A stretch of DNA of 47,310 nt from Glaesserella sp041817755. GTDB taxonomy: Bacteria; Pseudomonadota; Gammaproteobacteria; Enterobacterales; Pasteurellaceae. The notes beneath the pieces were generated by a model. It was given only the letters and a program-made list of their open reading frames with translations, made no database searches and was not told the origin of the DNA. The stretch lies in NCBI RefSeq assembly GCF_041817755.1, contig NZ_JBGYBX010000061.1:1-47310 (forward strand), given 5' to 3'. This document shows positions 17,549 to 25,961 of the stretch, piece after piece (position 1 is the stretch's first letter; every line of letters starts with the position of its first letter). The translations under genes were made by a program, and so were the position numbers.

Positions 17549-18283
17549 ATGAGCAAAGATACGTTGTTTTCCGCACCGATTGAAAAATTAGGCGATTTTA
17601 CTTTTGACGAATCCGTCGCCGAAGTCTTTCCGGATATGATTCAACGTTCCGTACCGGGATACTCCAATATTATTACGGCGATCGGCATGCTTGCCGCCCG
17701 TTTCGTTACGCCGCAATCCAACGTATACGATTTGGGCTGCTCGCGGGGGGCGGGGATTTTGTCTATTCGCCGTAACATCCACGTTCCGAGCGTCAAGATT
17801 ATCGGTGTGGATAATTCGGCTCCGATGGTGGAACGTTGTCGTCGTCATTTGGACGCCTATCATTCCGACATTCCCGTTGAGATTTTATGTGATGACATCC
17901 GCCGTATCGACATCAAAAACGCCTCCATGGTGGTGCTGAATTTTACTCTGCAATTTTTACCGCCGGACGATCGCCTTGCGCTTTTGCGTAACATATATCA
18001 AGGGCTGAATCCAAACGGTGTATTGGTGTTATCGGAAAAATTTACCTTCGCCGATGAAACGATGAATACGTTATTAATTGATTTACACCACACCTTCAAA
18101 CGGGCAAACGGTTATAGTGAACTTGAAGTCAGCCAAAAACGGACGGCGCTTGAAAACGTGATGCGGACCGATTCCATCGATACGCATAAGTTACGTTTAC
18201 GCCAAGCGGGATTTTCACAAATTGAGTTGTGGTTCCAATGTTTTAACTTCGGTTCGATGGTGGCGGTAAAATCATCCGATTAA
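17549..18283 (+). CDS. cmoA: CmoA, carboxy-S-adenosyl-L-methionine synthase
   Basis: This 244-residue enzyme converts SAM and prephenate to carboxy-SAM, used by CmoB to make 5-oxyacetyl-uridine at the tRNA wobble position. It aligns closely with E. coli CmoA through DTLFSAPIEKLGDFTFDE, FPDMIQRSVPGYSNI, the SAM motif VYDLGCSRG, VVLNFTLQFL and LWFQCFNFGSMVA. ATG 17549 is preferred because GAGAA lies just upstream; an in-frame ATG at 17537 would add four residues. cmoB is not adjacent, unlike in E. coli. The TAA stop codon shares its last base with an uptake signal core. Confidence 0.96.
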   Translation: MSKDTLFSAPIEKLGDFTFDESVAEVFPDMIQRSVPGYSNIITAIGMLAARFVTPQSNVYDLGCSRGAGILSIRRNIHVPSVKIIGVDNSAPMVERCRRHLDAYHSDIPVEILCDDIRRIDIKNASMVVLNFTLQFLPPDDRLALLRNIYQGLNPNGVLVLSEKFTFADETMNTLLIDLHHTFKRANGYSELEVSQKRTALENVMRTDSIDTHKLRLRQAGFSQIELWFQCFNFGSMVAVKSSD

Positions 18284-18340
18284 CAAGCGGTCTGTTTCGT
18301 CAGATTTTTTGCAAAATTTTATGTAAATCGCACCGCTTGT
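18283..18340. repeat. Inverted uptake-sequence pair after cmoA
   Basis: ACAAGCGGT (18283-18291) and ACCGCTTGT (18332-18340) face each other around a centre containing TTTTTTGCAAAATTTTATG. This is the full dyad form of the Pasteurellaceae uptake signal. It can fold as a hairpin and sits where a cmoA terminator would be expected, just before yejL. Confidence 0.75.
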
Positions 18341-18396
18341 ATTTCGCTTTTGTGCTACTATTCGTTCCTCTTTTATATTTCAGATGTCAATCCGCT

Positions 18397-18621
18397 ATGG
18401 CAACAAAATCAAAATACCAAGATAAGCAACTGGACGCATTGTTAAACGATCTCATCGTTACTCTTGAAAAACATAAAGCGCCCGTCGATTTATCCTTAAT
18501 GGCGCTCGGTAATATGGTAAGCAATATTTTAATCACCAACGTACACAGTCCCCAACAGCGGGAGGCTCTTGCCGATACCTTTGGTTCCGCCTTAAAAAAC
18601 TCGTTAAAATCCGATAAATAG
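18397..18621 (+). CDS. yejL: YejL family protein (DUF1414)
   Basis: This 74-residue cytoplasmic protein of unknown function is similar to E. coli YejL (75 residues), with the conserved stretch EKHKAPVDLSLMALGNMVSNIL. The start is set at MATKSKYQDK by family length; the upstream in-frame start at 18337 would add 20 residues overlapping the uptake signal. No good ribosome site is seen. It is immediately followed by yejM with one base between stop and start, the same pairing as in E. coli, so the two are surely cotranscribed. Confidence 0.9.
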   Translation: MATKSKYQDKQLDALLNDLIVTLEKHKAPVDLSLMALGNMVSNILITNVHSPQQREALADTFGSALKNSLKSDK

Positions 18622-18622
18622 T

Positions 18623-20353
18623 ATGCTAGAGAACATTCGCCGCTTGTTACCCGACAACTCTCGCCAATATCGAGAAGAAACCTCCCAACGCATTTCGTGG
18701 GGGCACTGGTTTGCGTTGTTTAATATTGTGGTGGCGTTACTGATCTCTTCACGTTATGCCTTCAACGCCGACTGGCCGAATACGCTGTTCGGTAAACTTT
18801 ACTTTTTTATCAGTTTATTCGGGCATTTCAGTTTTGTCGTCTTTGCGCTCTATTTGCTGATTCTGTTCCCGCTGAGTTTTATCATTAAAAACCACCGTGC
18901 TTTTCGCGGAATTTCGGTCATTATTGCGACCTTCGGCATGACCGTGTTGTTAGTCGATACCGAAGTTTTTAAACGGTTTTACTTGCATTTGTCTCCGCTA
19001 GTTTGGGATCTGCTGGTTAACCCTGACGAAGGAGAATTAGCGCGGCAATGGCAGTTACTGTTTGTGCCGATGCCGATCATTTTATTGGTTGAAATGCTTT
19101 ACTCCCGTTGGTGTTGGAATAAATTGCGCAGCTTCAACCGACAAAAATGGAGCAAGTACGTTGCATTGTTTTTCCTTATCTGCTTTACCGCCACCCATTT
19201 GTTATATGCGTGGGCGGATATGTCCCTCTACCGCCCGATTACGGCACAGCGGGCAAACTATCCACTGGCTTATCCGATGACCGCCCGTACCTTCTTAGAA
19301 AAACACGGATTGGTTGATCGTTCGGTATTAGAACAACAAATCGAAGAAAGCGGACGGCTAGACACGTTTTATCTCAATTACCCGAAAAAACCGTTGCAAT
19401 ACACCGCAGCGCCGAATAAGGTTAACTTGCTGTTCATTAATATTTCGGGTTTAACCAATGATGTCATTACACCGGACAAGATGCCGAATTTAACGCAAAT
19501 CGGCTTAAATTCACGTCGGTTTATTCATCATTACTCCGGTGGAAATTCCGCTGCCGCCGGTATTGTCAGTCTTTTCTATGGGTTGAGCGGACGTTATGTG
19601 GATGCCATTTTAAATGAAAAAGAGCCGTCCGTATTGATTTCAACTCTGCAGCACTTTGATTACCAGTTCGGCTTATATTCCCATAACGGTTTCAATGAAC
19701 CGATTTATTATCGGGCGCTTTTTGCCGGCTTCAAACTGCCTAAAGCGAAGAATAACCTTGAGGCGATTGAACAGTGGAAAACATGGTTAAATAGTCGAAC
19801 GGAACAGCCTCTCTTCAGTTACTTGGATTTAGCACTTCCTTCGACAGACCATGATCAATTGGCACAACTTGATTTGCAACTGGCGGATATTTGGCTGCAA
19901 TTGGAACAACAAGGGCTGACAAAAAGTACGCTGATTATTCTTACCGCCGATATCGCTGACAAACATATCGAAACAGCGAACGGTTTTACCCCTCAGCGTA
20001 TCGAGGTACCGTTGTTAATGTACTGGCAAGGCGATAAAGGGAGCTATAACCGACTGTCCAGCCATTTGGATATGGTTCCGACACTGCTTAATCAGTTTTT
20101 TGGGGTTTCGTCTCCGATTAGTGATTATGCGCAAGGTATTGATCTGACTAAAGCGAATGAGCGTAAATGGTTATTGGCTTCCGATTATAAATGGAATGTC
20201 GCCGTTACTGCGGATAATGAACAGTTTCATATCGACCGCAAAGGAGATTTTGAATATTACGATGCTCAAGGTGAGCAACAACGTAATAACCGCCCGCCTC
20301 TCGCCCTCTTTTTGCAGCTGATTCAGCAAAGTAACCAATTTATCGAGAAATAA
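18623..20353 (+). CDS. yejM: YejM/PbgA (LapC), inner-membrane LPS-homeostasis protein
   Basis: This 576-residue protein (E. coli YejM is 586) has five predicted membrane helices in roughly the first 190 residues, then a periplasmic alkaline-phosphatase/sulfatase-like domain (LLFINISGLTNDVITPDKMPNL; HHYSGGNSAAAGIVSLFYG). In E. coli it senses lipopolysaccharide in the inner membrane and, through LapB, controls FtsH degradation of LpxC; this function is inferred by family here. It ends next to a hairpin whose T-run faces the other strand, so its own terminator is not obvious. Confidence 0.94.
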   Translation: MLENIRRLLPDNSRQYREETSQRISWGHWFALFNIVVALLISSRYAFNADWPNTLFGKLYFFISLFGHFSFVVFALYLLILFPLSFIIKNHRAFRGISVIIATFGMTVLLVDTEVFKRFYLHLSPLVWDLLVNPDEGELARQWQLLFVPMPIILLVEMLYSRWCWNKLRSFNRQKWSKYVALFFLICFTATHLLYAWADMSLYRPITAQRANYPLAYPMTARTFLEKHGLVDRSVLEQQIEESGRLDTFYLNYPKKPLQYTAAPNKVNLLFINISGLTNDVITPDKMPNLTQIGLNSRRFIHHYSGGNSAAAGIVSLFYGLSGRYVDAILNEKEPSVLISTLQHFDYQFGLYSHNGFNEPIYYRALFAGFKLPKAKNNLEAIEQWKTWLNSRTEQPLFSYLDLALPSTDHDQLAQLDLQLADIWLQLEQQGLTKSTLIILTADIADKHIETANGFTPQRIEVPLLMYWQGDKGSYNRLSSHLDMVPTLLNQFFGVSSPISDYAQGIDLTKANERKWLLASDYKWNVAVTADNEQFHIDRKGDFEYYDAQGEQQRNNRPPLALFLQLIQQSNQFIEK

Positions 20354-20376
20354 AAAAAGCCCCTAAATTAGGGGCT
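20350..20376 (-). terminator. Intrinsic terminator (minus strand) for mepS or a small RNA
   Basis: AGCCCCT (20358-20364), a 5-base loop and AGGGGCT (20370-20376) are followed on the minus strand by T7. It lies about 150 bases after the mepS stop codon and partly overlaps the 3' end of yejM. Confidence 0.85.
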
Positions 20377-20432
20377 ACTCGGAAAGCAAATTTATGAATT
20401 CGGTTGCTGGACACAACACTTGTTCTTAATGT
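20352..20432 (-). ncRNA. Candidate CRP-regulated small RNA between mepS and yejM
   Basis: On the minus strand TTGAAA (20467-20462), a 17-base spacer and TAATCT (20444-20439) form a weak promoter. They would start an RNA of about 80 bases near 20432, ending in the GC hairpin with seven T at 20376-20352. A small 5' hairpin GTTG/CAAC is possible around 20415-20401. A perfect CRP site is centred about 80 bases before the start. No reading frame of note lies inside. It may instead be only the long 3' end of the mepS mRNA, or a small RNA processed from it. Confidence 0.4.
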
Positions 20433-20504
20433 GGGTATAGATTACGTCAAGTTATTCAGTTTTTCAAATGTTTTTGCAAAAAATTTACTAATTTTTTGCA
20501 AACT

Positions 20505-20520
20505 TGTGATCTGCCTCACA
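20505..20520. promoter_or_regulatory. Perfect CRP-type site between convergent genes mepS and yejM
   Basis: TGTGA and TCACA are separated by TCTGCC, in the context TTGTGATCTGCCTCACATTT, close to the full 22-base CRP consensus. It lies 8 bases past the mepS stop codon, not upstream of any protein gene. Confidence 0.65.
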
Positions 20521-20527
20521 TTTTGAA

Positions 20528-21055
20528 TTACAAACGTCGCGCCTGCCAGAATGTTTTCGTCCAGTACGGTGAATTCATATCTGAATAAATTACGCCGCCT
20601 TTGGTTGATGCATGAAGAAACTGACCGTTTTTGACGTAAACACCGACATGTTTACCGTTTGGTCCCCGACCTGTTTTAAAGAACACCAAATCTCCCGTTT
20701 GAATGTCGCTTTTTGAAATTTTGGTGCCTTCCAACGCTTGTTCACTCGTTGTTCGCGGTAAATCAATACCGAATAAATCACGGAAGGTAATTTGCATAAA
20801 GCCGGAACAATCTACGCCACTACGACTCGTTCCGCCTAAACGATAACGTGTACCTTGCCATTCTCGCTGATGTTCGCTCAAACTGCTGATGACAAAAATA
20901 GGGTCTGAAATACTGCCTCTATTCGTTTTATAGATTTTATTCGCATTTTTGGCTTTTTGCGTTGTCGTGTCACTGCCGCTACATGCGGTAAGTACAACGG
21001 CAGACATTAAAACCGCACAAAAAGATGCGGTTCGTTTACTGAAAATCTTAAACAT
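20528..21055 (-). CDS. mepS: NlpC/P60 lipoprotein, MepS (Spr)-type murein endopeptidase
   Basis: This 175-residue lipoprotein has a lipobox LTAC with the lipid-bearing Cys25. Its NlpC/P60 domain keeps the catalytic Cys83 (SGVDCSGFMQITF), His136 (GKHVGVYV) and His148 (FLHAST). MepS cuts D-Ala-mDAP cross-links to allow sacculus growth in the periplasm. ATG 21055 has GAGGAA at ideal spacing; the longer frame to 21088 would start inside the ihfA terminator. The ribosome site directly abuts the T-run of that terminator, so transcription must come from read-through or from a promoter inside ihfA. The symbol is by domain and size; other NlpC/P60 lipoproteins cannot be fully excluded. Confidence 0.87.
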   Translation of the reverse strand: MFKIFSKRTASFCAVLMSAVVLTACSGSDTTTQKAKNANKIYKTNRGSISDPIFVISSLSEHQREWQGTRYRLGGTSRSGVDCSGFMQITFRDLFGIDLPRTTSEQALEGTKISKSDIQTGDLVFFKTGRGPNGKHVGVYVKNGQFLHASTKGGVIYSDMNSPYWTKTFWQARRL

Positions 21056-21066
21056 GTGAATTCCTC

Positions 21067-21105
21067 TAAAAAAGAAACATTCTGTCACCGATTAGTGACA
21101 GAATG
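21067..21105 (-). terminator. Intrinsic terminator of the pheST-ihfA operon
   Basis: GTGACAGAATG and CATTCTGTCAC (21095-21105 and 21078-21088) form a perfect 11-bp stem with a 6-base loop. A T-rich tract follows on the minus strand. Confidence 0.88.
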
Positions 21106-21113
21106 CTTGTTTA

Positions 21114-21410
21114 TTAGCCCTTTACCTTTGCATTTTCAACGCGTTCCCGCAATTTTTGCCCCGGTTTAAAGACAACCACTCTTCGGGCTGAAACGGCAAC
21201 ATCTTCCCCTGTTTTAGGGTTTCTGCCCGGACGGGCTTTTTTATCCCGAACGGAAAAATTACCAAAGCCCGATAACTTCACTTCTTCACCCTTTTCAAGT
21301 GACAAGCGAATTTCTTCAAAAAATTGTTCGACAAATTGCTTCGCAACACGTTTATCCAAACCGCATCGTTCAACGAGGTTTTCTGCTATTTCAATTTTGG
21401 TAAGTGCCAT
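21114..21410 (-). CDS. ihfA: IHF alpha subunit
   Basis: This 98-residue HU/IHF-family DNA-bending protein is the alpha subunit of integration host factor. Typical elements are MALTKIEIAENL, VKLSGFGNFSVRDKKARPGRNPKTGE (with the DNA-intercalating proline arm) and the basic C-terminus. AAGGAAGAG precedes the ATG. It follows pheT by 14 bases, the conserved pheS-pheT-ihfA order of enterobacteria, and is closed by a strong terminator. Confidence 0.97.
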   Translation of the reverse strand: MALTKIEIAENLVERCGLDKRVAKQFVEQFFEEIRLSLEKGEEVKLSGFGNFSVRDKKARPGRNPKTGEDVAVSARRVVVFKPGQKLRERVENAKVKG

Positions 21411-21424
21411 AACTCTTCCTTAAT

Positions 21425-23812
21425 CTAATCTCTTAGATAAGCATTAAAACGCTGTGCAAGCGCTCCTAACACTGCTTGAATCACTACATTGATTTCATCT
21501 TCTTCAAGTGTCTTTTCAGTATCTTGAACAGTAAGACTAATCGCCAGACTCTTCTTACCGGATGCTAAATTCGCACCTTGATAAACATCAAATAAGTTAA
21601 CGCCGACTAATTTCGAACCGCCCGCTTTGCGACATTCATTAATCACATCGCCGGCAGCCACATCCGTGTCAACCACTACCGCAATATCACGCTTATTGGC
21701 AGGGAAGCGGGAAATGTCTTTCGCATCCGGCACATCCCTTTCCGCCACGGCGGATGCCAATAGCTCAAATGCGACCGGTTTACCGGATAAGCCCAATTTT
21801 TGCACAATTCTCGGATGAATTGTACCAATAAAACCTATTTCTTTTCCGTCTAAGACAATTGCCGCAGATTGTCCGGGATGTAATGCCGAAAATGGTTTTG
21901 CGACAAACTGTAAATCATTTTTCGCACCGGTTAAAGAGAATATACGCTCCAAATCCCCTTTAAGATCAAAAAAGTCGACGTTTTCCGCTTTATGTTCCCA
22001 ATGAACCGGACGTTTATCCCCCGCGATCACTGCACCGAAAACCATTTCCTGACGAATACCGTTTTCTGCCTGAGCATCCGGAATAAAACGCAAACCGGTT
22101 TCAAAAATACGCACACGATGTTGCTGACGATTTTGGTTATACGCTACGGTTTGTAATAAACCGGTAAGTAATGACACCCGCATTGCCGACATTTCACTGG
22201 AAATCGGATTCGGCAACATTAACGCTTCTTGTTCCGGATGTAACAACGTTTGAATTTTCGGATCCACGAAGCTATAGGTAATGACTTCCTGATAGTCGCT
22301 ATCCACTAAAGCTGTTCTGACGCGAATGGCTTCCAGTATTTTTTCCGGAATACTGCGCATTTGCAAATGCGCTAACGGCGCATTATTCGGAATACTGTTG
22401 TAACCATAAATTCGAGCCACCTCTTCTATCAGATCTTCTTCGATCTCAATATCAAAACGCCAACTCGGTGATTGCACATGCCAAACATCATCGGCATAGT
22501 TTACTTTAAAGCCTAAGCGGTTGAAGATATCCGTTACCGTCTCGGTGTCAATATAGTGTCCTAATAATCTGTCTAATTTTTTACGACGTAACGTAACGAT
22601 ATTGGATTTCGGCACAAACAGCTGGTTTGTCGCTTCCACGATTTCTCCCGCTTCACCGCCGCAAATACTCAGTAATAACGAAGTTGCACGCTCCATCGCC
22701 TTGTGAGCCAGTTTCGGATCAACACCGCGTTCAAACCGGTGTGACGCATCGGTGTGTAAACCGTATTGTCTTGCACGACCGGTAATAGCTAACGGTGCAA
22801 AAAATGCCGCCTCTAAAATAACATCTTTAGTTTCGGTACTGACGCCGCTCGCCTGCCCCCCGAAAATCCCCGCCATAGCAAGCGGTCCGTTTTGGTCCGC
22901 AATCAACAAAGTATTCGGTTGTAATTTTGCCGTTGTTCCGTCTAACAGAACCAACTCTTCCCCTTCTTTTGCCATGCGAACCTGAACAGGTTGAGCGACT
23001 TTTGCCATATCAAACGCATGCATCGGTTGCCCCAATTCCAACAAAACGAAATTTGTAATATCGACAACCGGATCAATGGAACGAAGACCGCAACGACGTA
23101 ACTTTTCTTGTAACCATAATGGGGACGTCGCATTTACGTTGACACCTTTTACTACTCGTAATAAATAGCGCGGGCAGGCTTGAGGAGCTTGTAAATCGAT
23201 TACGACTTTATCCGCAATCGTTGCTTGAACCGGTTCAATCACAAGCTCGTTAAGCGCTTGTCTGTTAATGACACTCACTTCACGGGCAATGCCGGCAATA
23301 CTCAAACAATCCGCACGGTTCGGTGTCAAACTGATTTCAATGGCATGATCGTTTAATTGTAAATATTCGCGTAAATCCGTACCGACAAGTGCATCGCTCG
23401 GTAATTCAATGATGCCGGAATGATCGTCTTTTATACCTAATTCGGAAAATGAGCACAGCATCCCTTCCGACGGCCGACCGCGTAATTTGGTCTTCTTAAT
23501 CTTGAAATCACCCGGTAAAACGGCACCTTCCGTTGCACAGGCGACTTTTAAGCCCTGACGGCAATTCGGGGCGCCACAGACTATGTCCAATAAACGCTCA
23601 CCGCCGACATTCACTTTCGTTACGCGTAATTTATCCGCATCCGGATGTTGAGCGCATTCAACCACTTCGCCGACAACAACGCCGGTAAATTCTCCGGCAA
23701 CCGCGTCACAGGCATCCACTTCCAAACCTAACATGGTAATTTGGTCACATAATTGTTCGGTGGTAATCGCCGGATTAACCCACTCGCGTAACCAAGATTC
23801 ACTGAATTTCAT
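21425..23812 (-). CDS. pheT: Phenylalanyl-tRNA synthetase beta subunit
   Basis: This 795-residue protein has the same length as E. coli PheT. It has the N-terminal tRNA-binding (EMAP-like) domain (GVVVGEVVECAQHPDADKLRVTKV), the B3/B4 editing region (SLTPNRADCLSIAGIARE), the B5 domain and a C-terminal ferredoxin-like anticodon-binding domain (FPANKRDIAVVVD). With PheS it forms the alpha2beta2 enzyme that charges tRNA-Phe. The gap to pheS is unusually wide (137 bases) and contains an uptake signal. Confidence 0.98.
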   Translation of the reverse strand: MKFSESWLREWVNPAITTEQLCDQITMLGLEVDACDAVAGEFTGVVVGEVVECAQHPDADKLRVTKVNVGGERLLDIVCGAPNCRQGLKVACATEGAVLPGDFKIKKTKLRGRPSEGMLCSFSELGIKDDHSGIIELPSDALVGTDLREYLQLNDHAIEISLTPNRADCLSIAGIAREVSVINRQALNELVIEPVQATIADKVVIDLQAPQACPRYLLRVVKGVNVNATSPLWLQEKLRRCGLRSIDPVVDITNFVLLELGQPMHAFDMAKVAQPVQVRMAKEGEELVLLDGTTAKLQPNTLLIADQNGPLAMAGIFGGQASGVSTETKDVILEAAFFAPLAITGRARQYGLHTDASHRFERGVDPKLAHKAMERATSLLLSICGGEAGEIVEATNQLFVPKSNIVTLRRKKLDRLLGHYIDTETVTDIFNRLGFKVNYADDVWHVQSPSWRFDIEIEEDLIEEVARIYGYNSIPNNAPLAHLQMRSIPEKILEAIRVRTALVDSDYQEVITYSFVDPKIQTLLHPEQEALMLPNPISSEMSAMRVSLLTGLLQTVAYNQNRQQHRVRIFETGLRFIPDAQAENGIRQEMVFGAVIAGDKRPVHWEHKAENVDFFDLKGDLERIFSLTGAKNDLQFVAKPFSALHPGQSAAIVLDGKEIGFIGTIHPRIVQKLGLSGKPVAFELLASAVAERDVPDAKDISRFPANKRDIAVVVDTDVAAGDVINECRKAGGSKLVGVNLFDVYQGANLASGKKSLAISLTVQDTEKTLEEDEINVVIQAVLGALAQRFNAYLRD

Positions 23813-23902
23813 AATCTCTCTGATCCTATAATCACTTTATCTCTTCGATGCCGATATGAGCGCCGAATCAAGATAAAATTTGCAAAATTTTAATAAAATC
23901 TA

Positions 23903-23911
23903 ACCGCTTGT
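23903..23911 (-). repeat. DNA uptake signal sequence core between pheS and pheT
   Basis: This is an exact core with an AT-rich flank including TTTTGCAAA, in the 137-base pheS-pheT spacer. Confidence 0.7.
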
Positions 23912-23949
23912 CATTGATCCGAATGCCACATTCGTCTCTATAAAAACAA

Positions 23950-24939
23950 TTATTTAAATTGTTTTAAAAAGCGTAAATCGTTCTCGAAGAATGCACGTAA
24001 ATCAGTGACGTTATAACGTAGCATCGTTAAACGTTCGACGCCCATTCCAACGGCAAAACCGGTATATTCATCCGGATTGATGCCGACTTTACGCAACACA
24101 TTCGGATGCACCATGCCGCAACCTAACACTTCCAACCATTTGCCGTTTTTGCCCATGACGTCCACTTCCGCCGACGGTTCCGTAAACGGGAAGTAAGACG
24201 GACGGAAACGCACCTGTAAGTCTTCTTCAAAGAATGCACGCAGGAAATCGTGGAGTAAGCCTTTTAGTTCGGTAAAATTGGCTTTTTTGTCGACATATAG
24301 CAATTCGATTTGGTGGAACATCGGGGTATGCGTTTGATCGTAATCGTTACGGTATACGCGGCCCGGTGCCATAATACGAATCGGCGGACACATTTTTTCC
24401 ATAGTACGAATTTGTACGCCCGATGTTTGAGTACGAAGCAAACGTTCCGCATCGAACCAAAACGTATCATGATCGGCTCTGGCCGGGTGATGCGGAGGAA
24501 TATTCAATGCATCGAAATTATAGTAATCGGTTTCGATTTCCGGTCCTTTTTCAACGGTGAATCCTAATTCCGCAAAAAATTTAACGACACGCTCAATGGT
24601 AATCGAAACCGGATGTAACCCGCCAAGCTCGGTTTTTCTTCCCGGCAACGTGACATCGATTTTTTCTTTTTCCAATTGTGCGTTGATGGCTGCTTGTTCC
24701 CATGCTTCTTTTTTTGCATTCAAGCTATCAAGAATAAACTGCTTCGCTTCATTGATTTTGGCACCGACCACCGGACGCTCTTCGGCGGCGACATCCCGTA
24801 AGCTTTGCATTAATTGGGTGAAATGTCCTTTTTTGCCAAAATATTCGACGCGAAATGCGTCCAATGCCTCAAGCCCTTTATCGTGTAACTCATCTAACGC
24901 AAGACGCGCTTGTTCAGTAATTTCTTTTAGGTTTTGCAT
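23950..24939 (-). CDS. pheS: Phenylalanyl-tRNA synthetase alpha subunit
   Basis: This 329-residue protein (E. coli is 327) has an N-terminal coiled coil (~1-90) and a class II catalytic core: motif 2 RVYRNDYDQTHTPMFHQIE and motif 3 GFAVGMGVERLTMLRY. It is the catalytic subunit for Phe activation. AGAGGATAGG precedes the ATG. It is the first gene of pheS-pheT-ihfA. A short Phe-rich frame upstream could be a leader peptide. Confidence 0.98.
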   Translation of the reverse strand: MQNLKEITEQARLALDELHDKGLEALDAFRVEYFGKKGHFTQLMQSLRDVAAEERPVVGAKINEAKQFILDSLNAKKEAWEQAAINAQLEKEKIDVTLPGRKTELGGLHPVSITIERVVKFFAELGFTVEKGPEIETDYYNFDALNIPPHHPARADHDTFWFDAERLLRTQTSGVQIRTMEKMCPPIRIMAPGRVYRNDYDQTHTPMFHQIELLYVDKKANFTELKGLLHDFLRAFFEEDLQVRFRPSYFPFTEPSAEVDVMGKNGKWLEVLGCGMVHPNVLRKVGINPDEYTGFAVGMGVERLTMLRYNVTDLRAFFENDLRFLKQFK

Positions 24940-24978
24940 TCCTATCCTCTAAAATTGCAATTAATTTTAAAAATCTGT

Positions 24979-25050
24979 TTACCGTTTAATAGGCATAATG
25001 GCTTGAATAATAATACTTCTGCGCGATATTGTAAATTTAAAGATAAACAT
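24979..25050 (-). CDS. Possible 23-codon leader peptide upstream of pheS
   Basis: A short frame reads MFIFKFTISRRS at its start, with TTT Phe codons at positions 2, 4 and 6, and stops 39 bases before pheS. In E. coli, pheST is attenuated through the Phe-rich leader PheM, so a similar role is conceivable. Against it, there is no convincing ribosome site and no GC-rich terminator hairpin between the frame and pheS, and the local AT richness makes TTT codons common. The 318-base gap between pheS and the PhoU-like gene also holds an uptake core at 25150 and a small palindrome at 25171, and nothing else I can name. Confidence 0.25.
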   Translation of the reverse strand: MFIFKFTISRRSIIIQAIMPIKR

Positions 25051-25149
25051 CCGACCAACTAACCGGTTGATTTCTATAATATGACCATTAGGTTCTTACG
25101 TTTATTGACTATAGATTTTCAACAATTTGCAAAAAAATTAGCACATCAG

Positions 25150-25158
25150 ACCGCTTGT
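25150..25158 (-). repeat. DNA uptake signal sequence core between pheS and the phosphate genes
   Basis: This is an exact core; on the minus strand it is followed by TTTTTTTGCAAA, the usual flank. Confidence 0.7.
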
Positions 25159-25257
25159 TGAACATTAATCCGTGATCTTCACGAAAACATACGGTAAAAT
25201 CCGCCCGGTTTGCAATTCGCAAACTAAAAATCGTATAACTTTAATGGAGATAAACCT

Positions 25258-25938
25258 ATGGCAATGAATAATATTTTAGGATTATTCGCACATTCGCCAC
25301 TGAAACCACTACAAAAGCATTCTAAAAAAGTGAATGAATGTTGTGGATTGTTAGTACCATTTTTTGAAGCGACCTTCCAAAGCCGCTGGGAAGATGCTGA
25401 AGAGATTCGCCGTCAAATTATTGACTTAGAACGCCGAGCAGATACGCTAAAACGCGAAATTCGTTTAAAACTTCCCCGTGGACTTTTTATGCCGGTTGAG
25501 CGTACCGATTTACTTGAACTCGTTACTCAATTGGATAAATTAGCGAATTATGCTAAAGATATTTCAGGACGTGTAGTCAGCCGCCATTTGGTTATTCCTG
25601 AAGTTTTACAGCCTGCGTTTCTTCATTTCCTTTCCCGCAGTCTTGATGCGACCCGCCAAGCCGATAAAGTCATTGATGAAATGGACGAATTGCTTGAAAC
25701 CGGTTTCCGTGGTCGGGAACTCAATTTCGTCAATAACATGATTCTTGAATTGGATACCATCGAAGATGATACTGACCAACTTCAAATCGTGTTACGTAAA
25801 ACGTTACTCGGTATTGAATCGGATCTTAACCCGATTGATATCATGTTCCTTTACAAAATTATTGAATGGATCGGGGTGCTTGCGGATCAAGCGCAACGTG
25901 TCGGTTCGCGTATTGAGTTAATGTTAGCTCGTTCATAA
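25258..25938 (+). CDS. PhoU-like DUF47 (TIGR00153) protein, partner of Pit transporter
   Basis: This 226-residue all-helical cytoplasmic protein belongs to the DUF47/TIGR00153 family, structurally related to PhoU. Conserved parts include CCGLLVPFFEA, EIRRQIIDLERRADTLKREIR, LPRGLFMPVERTDLLELVTQLD and FLYKIIEWIGVLADQAQRVG. These proteins are usually encoded next to Pit-type phosphate permeases and are thought to modulate them. Here the permease starts 23 bases downstream. ATGGAG precedes the start codon. No recognisable Pho box was found upstream, but a 5-bp inverted repeat lies at 25171-25183. Confidence 0.9.
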   Translation: MAMNNILGLFAHSPLKPLQKHSKKVNECCGLLVPFFEATFQSRWEDAEEIRRQIIDLERRADTLKREIRLKLPRGLFMPVERTDLLELVTQLDKLANYAKDISGRVVSRHLVIPEVLQPAFLHFLSRSLDATRQADKVIDEMDELLETGFRGRELNFVNNMILELDTIEDDTDQLQIVLRKTLLGIESDLNPIDIMFLYKIIEWIGVLADQAQRVGSRIELMLARS

Positions 25939-25961
25939 ATTTCAACATAGGTAAAAAAACT

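Noticed and set aside
24940..24978. Classical attenuator terminator before pheS
   Set aside because: Only AT pairs (AAAATT/AATTTT) are possible, which is too weak for an intrinsic terminator.
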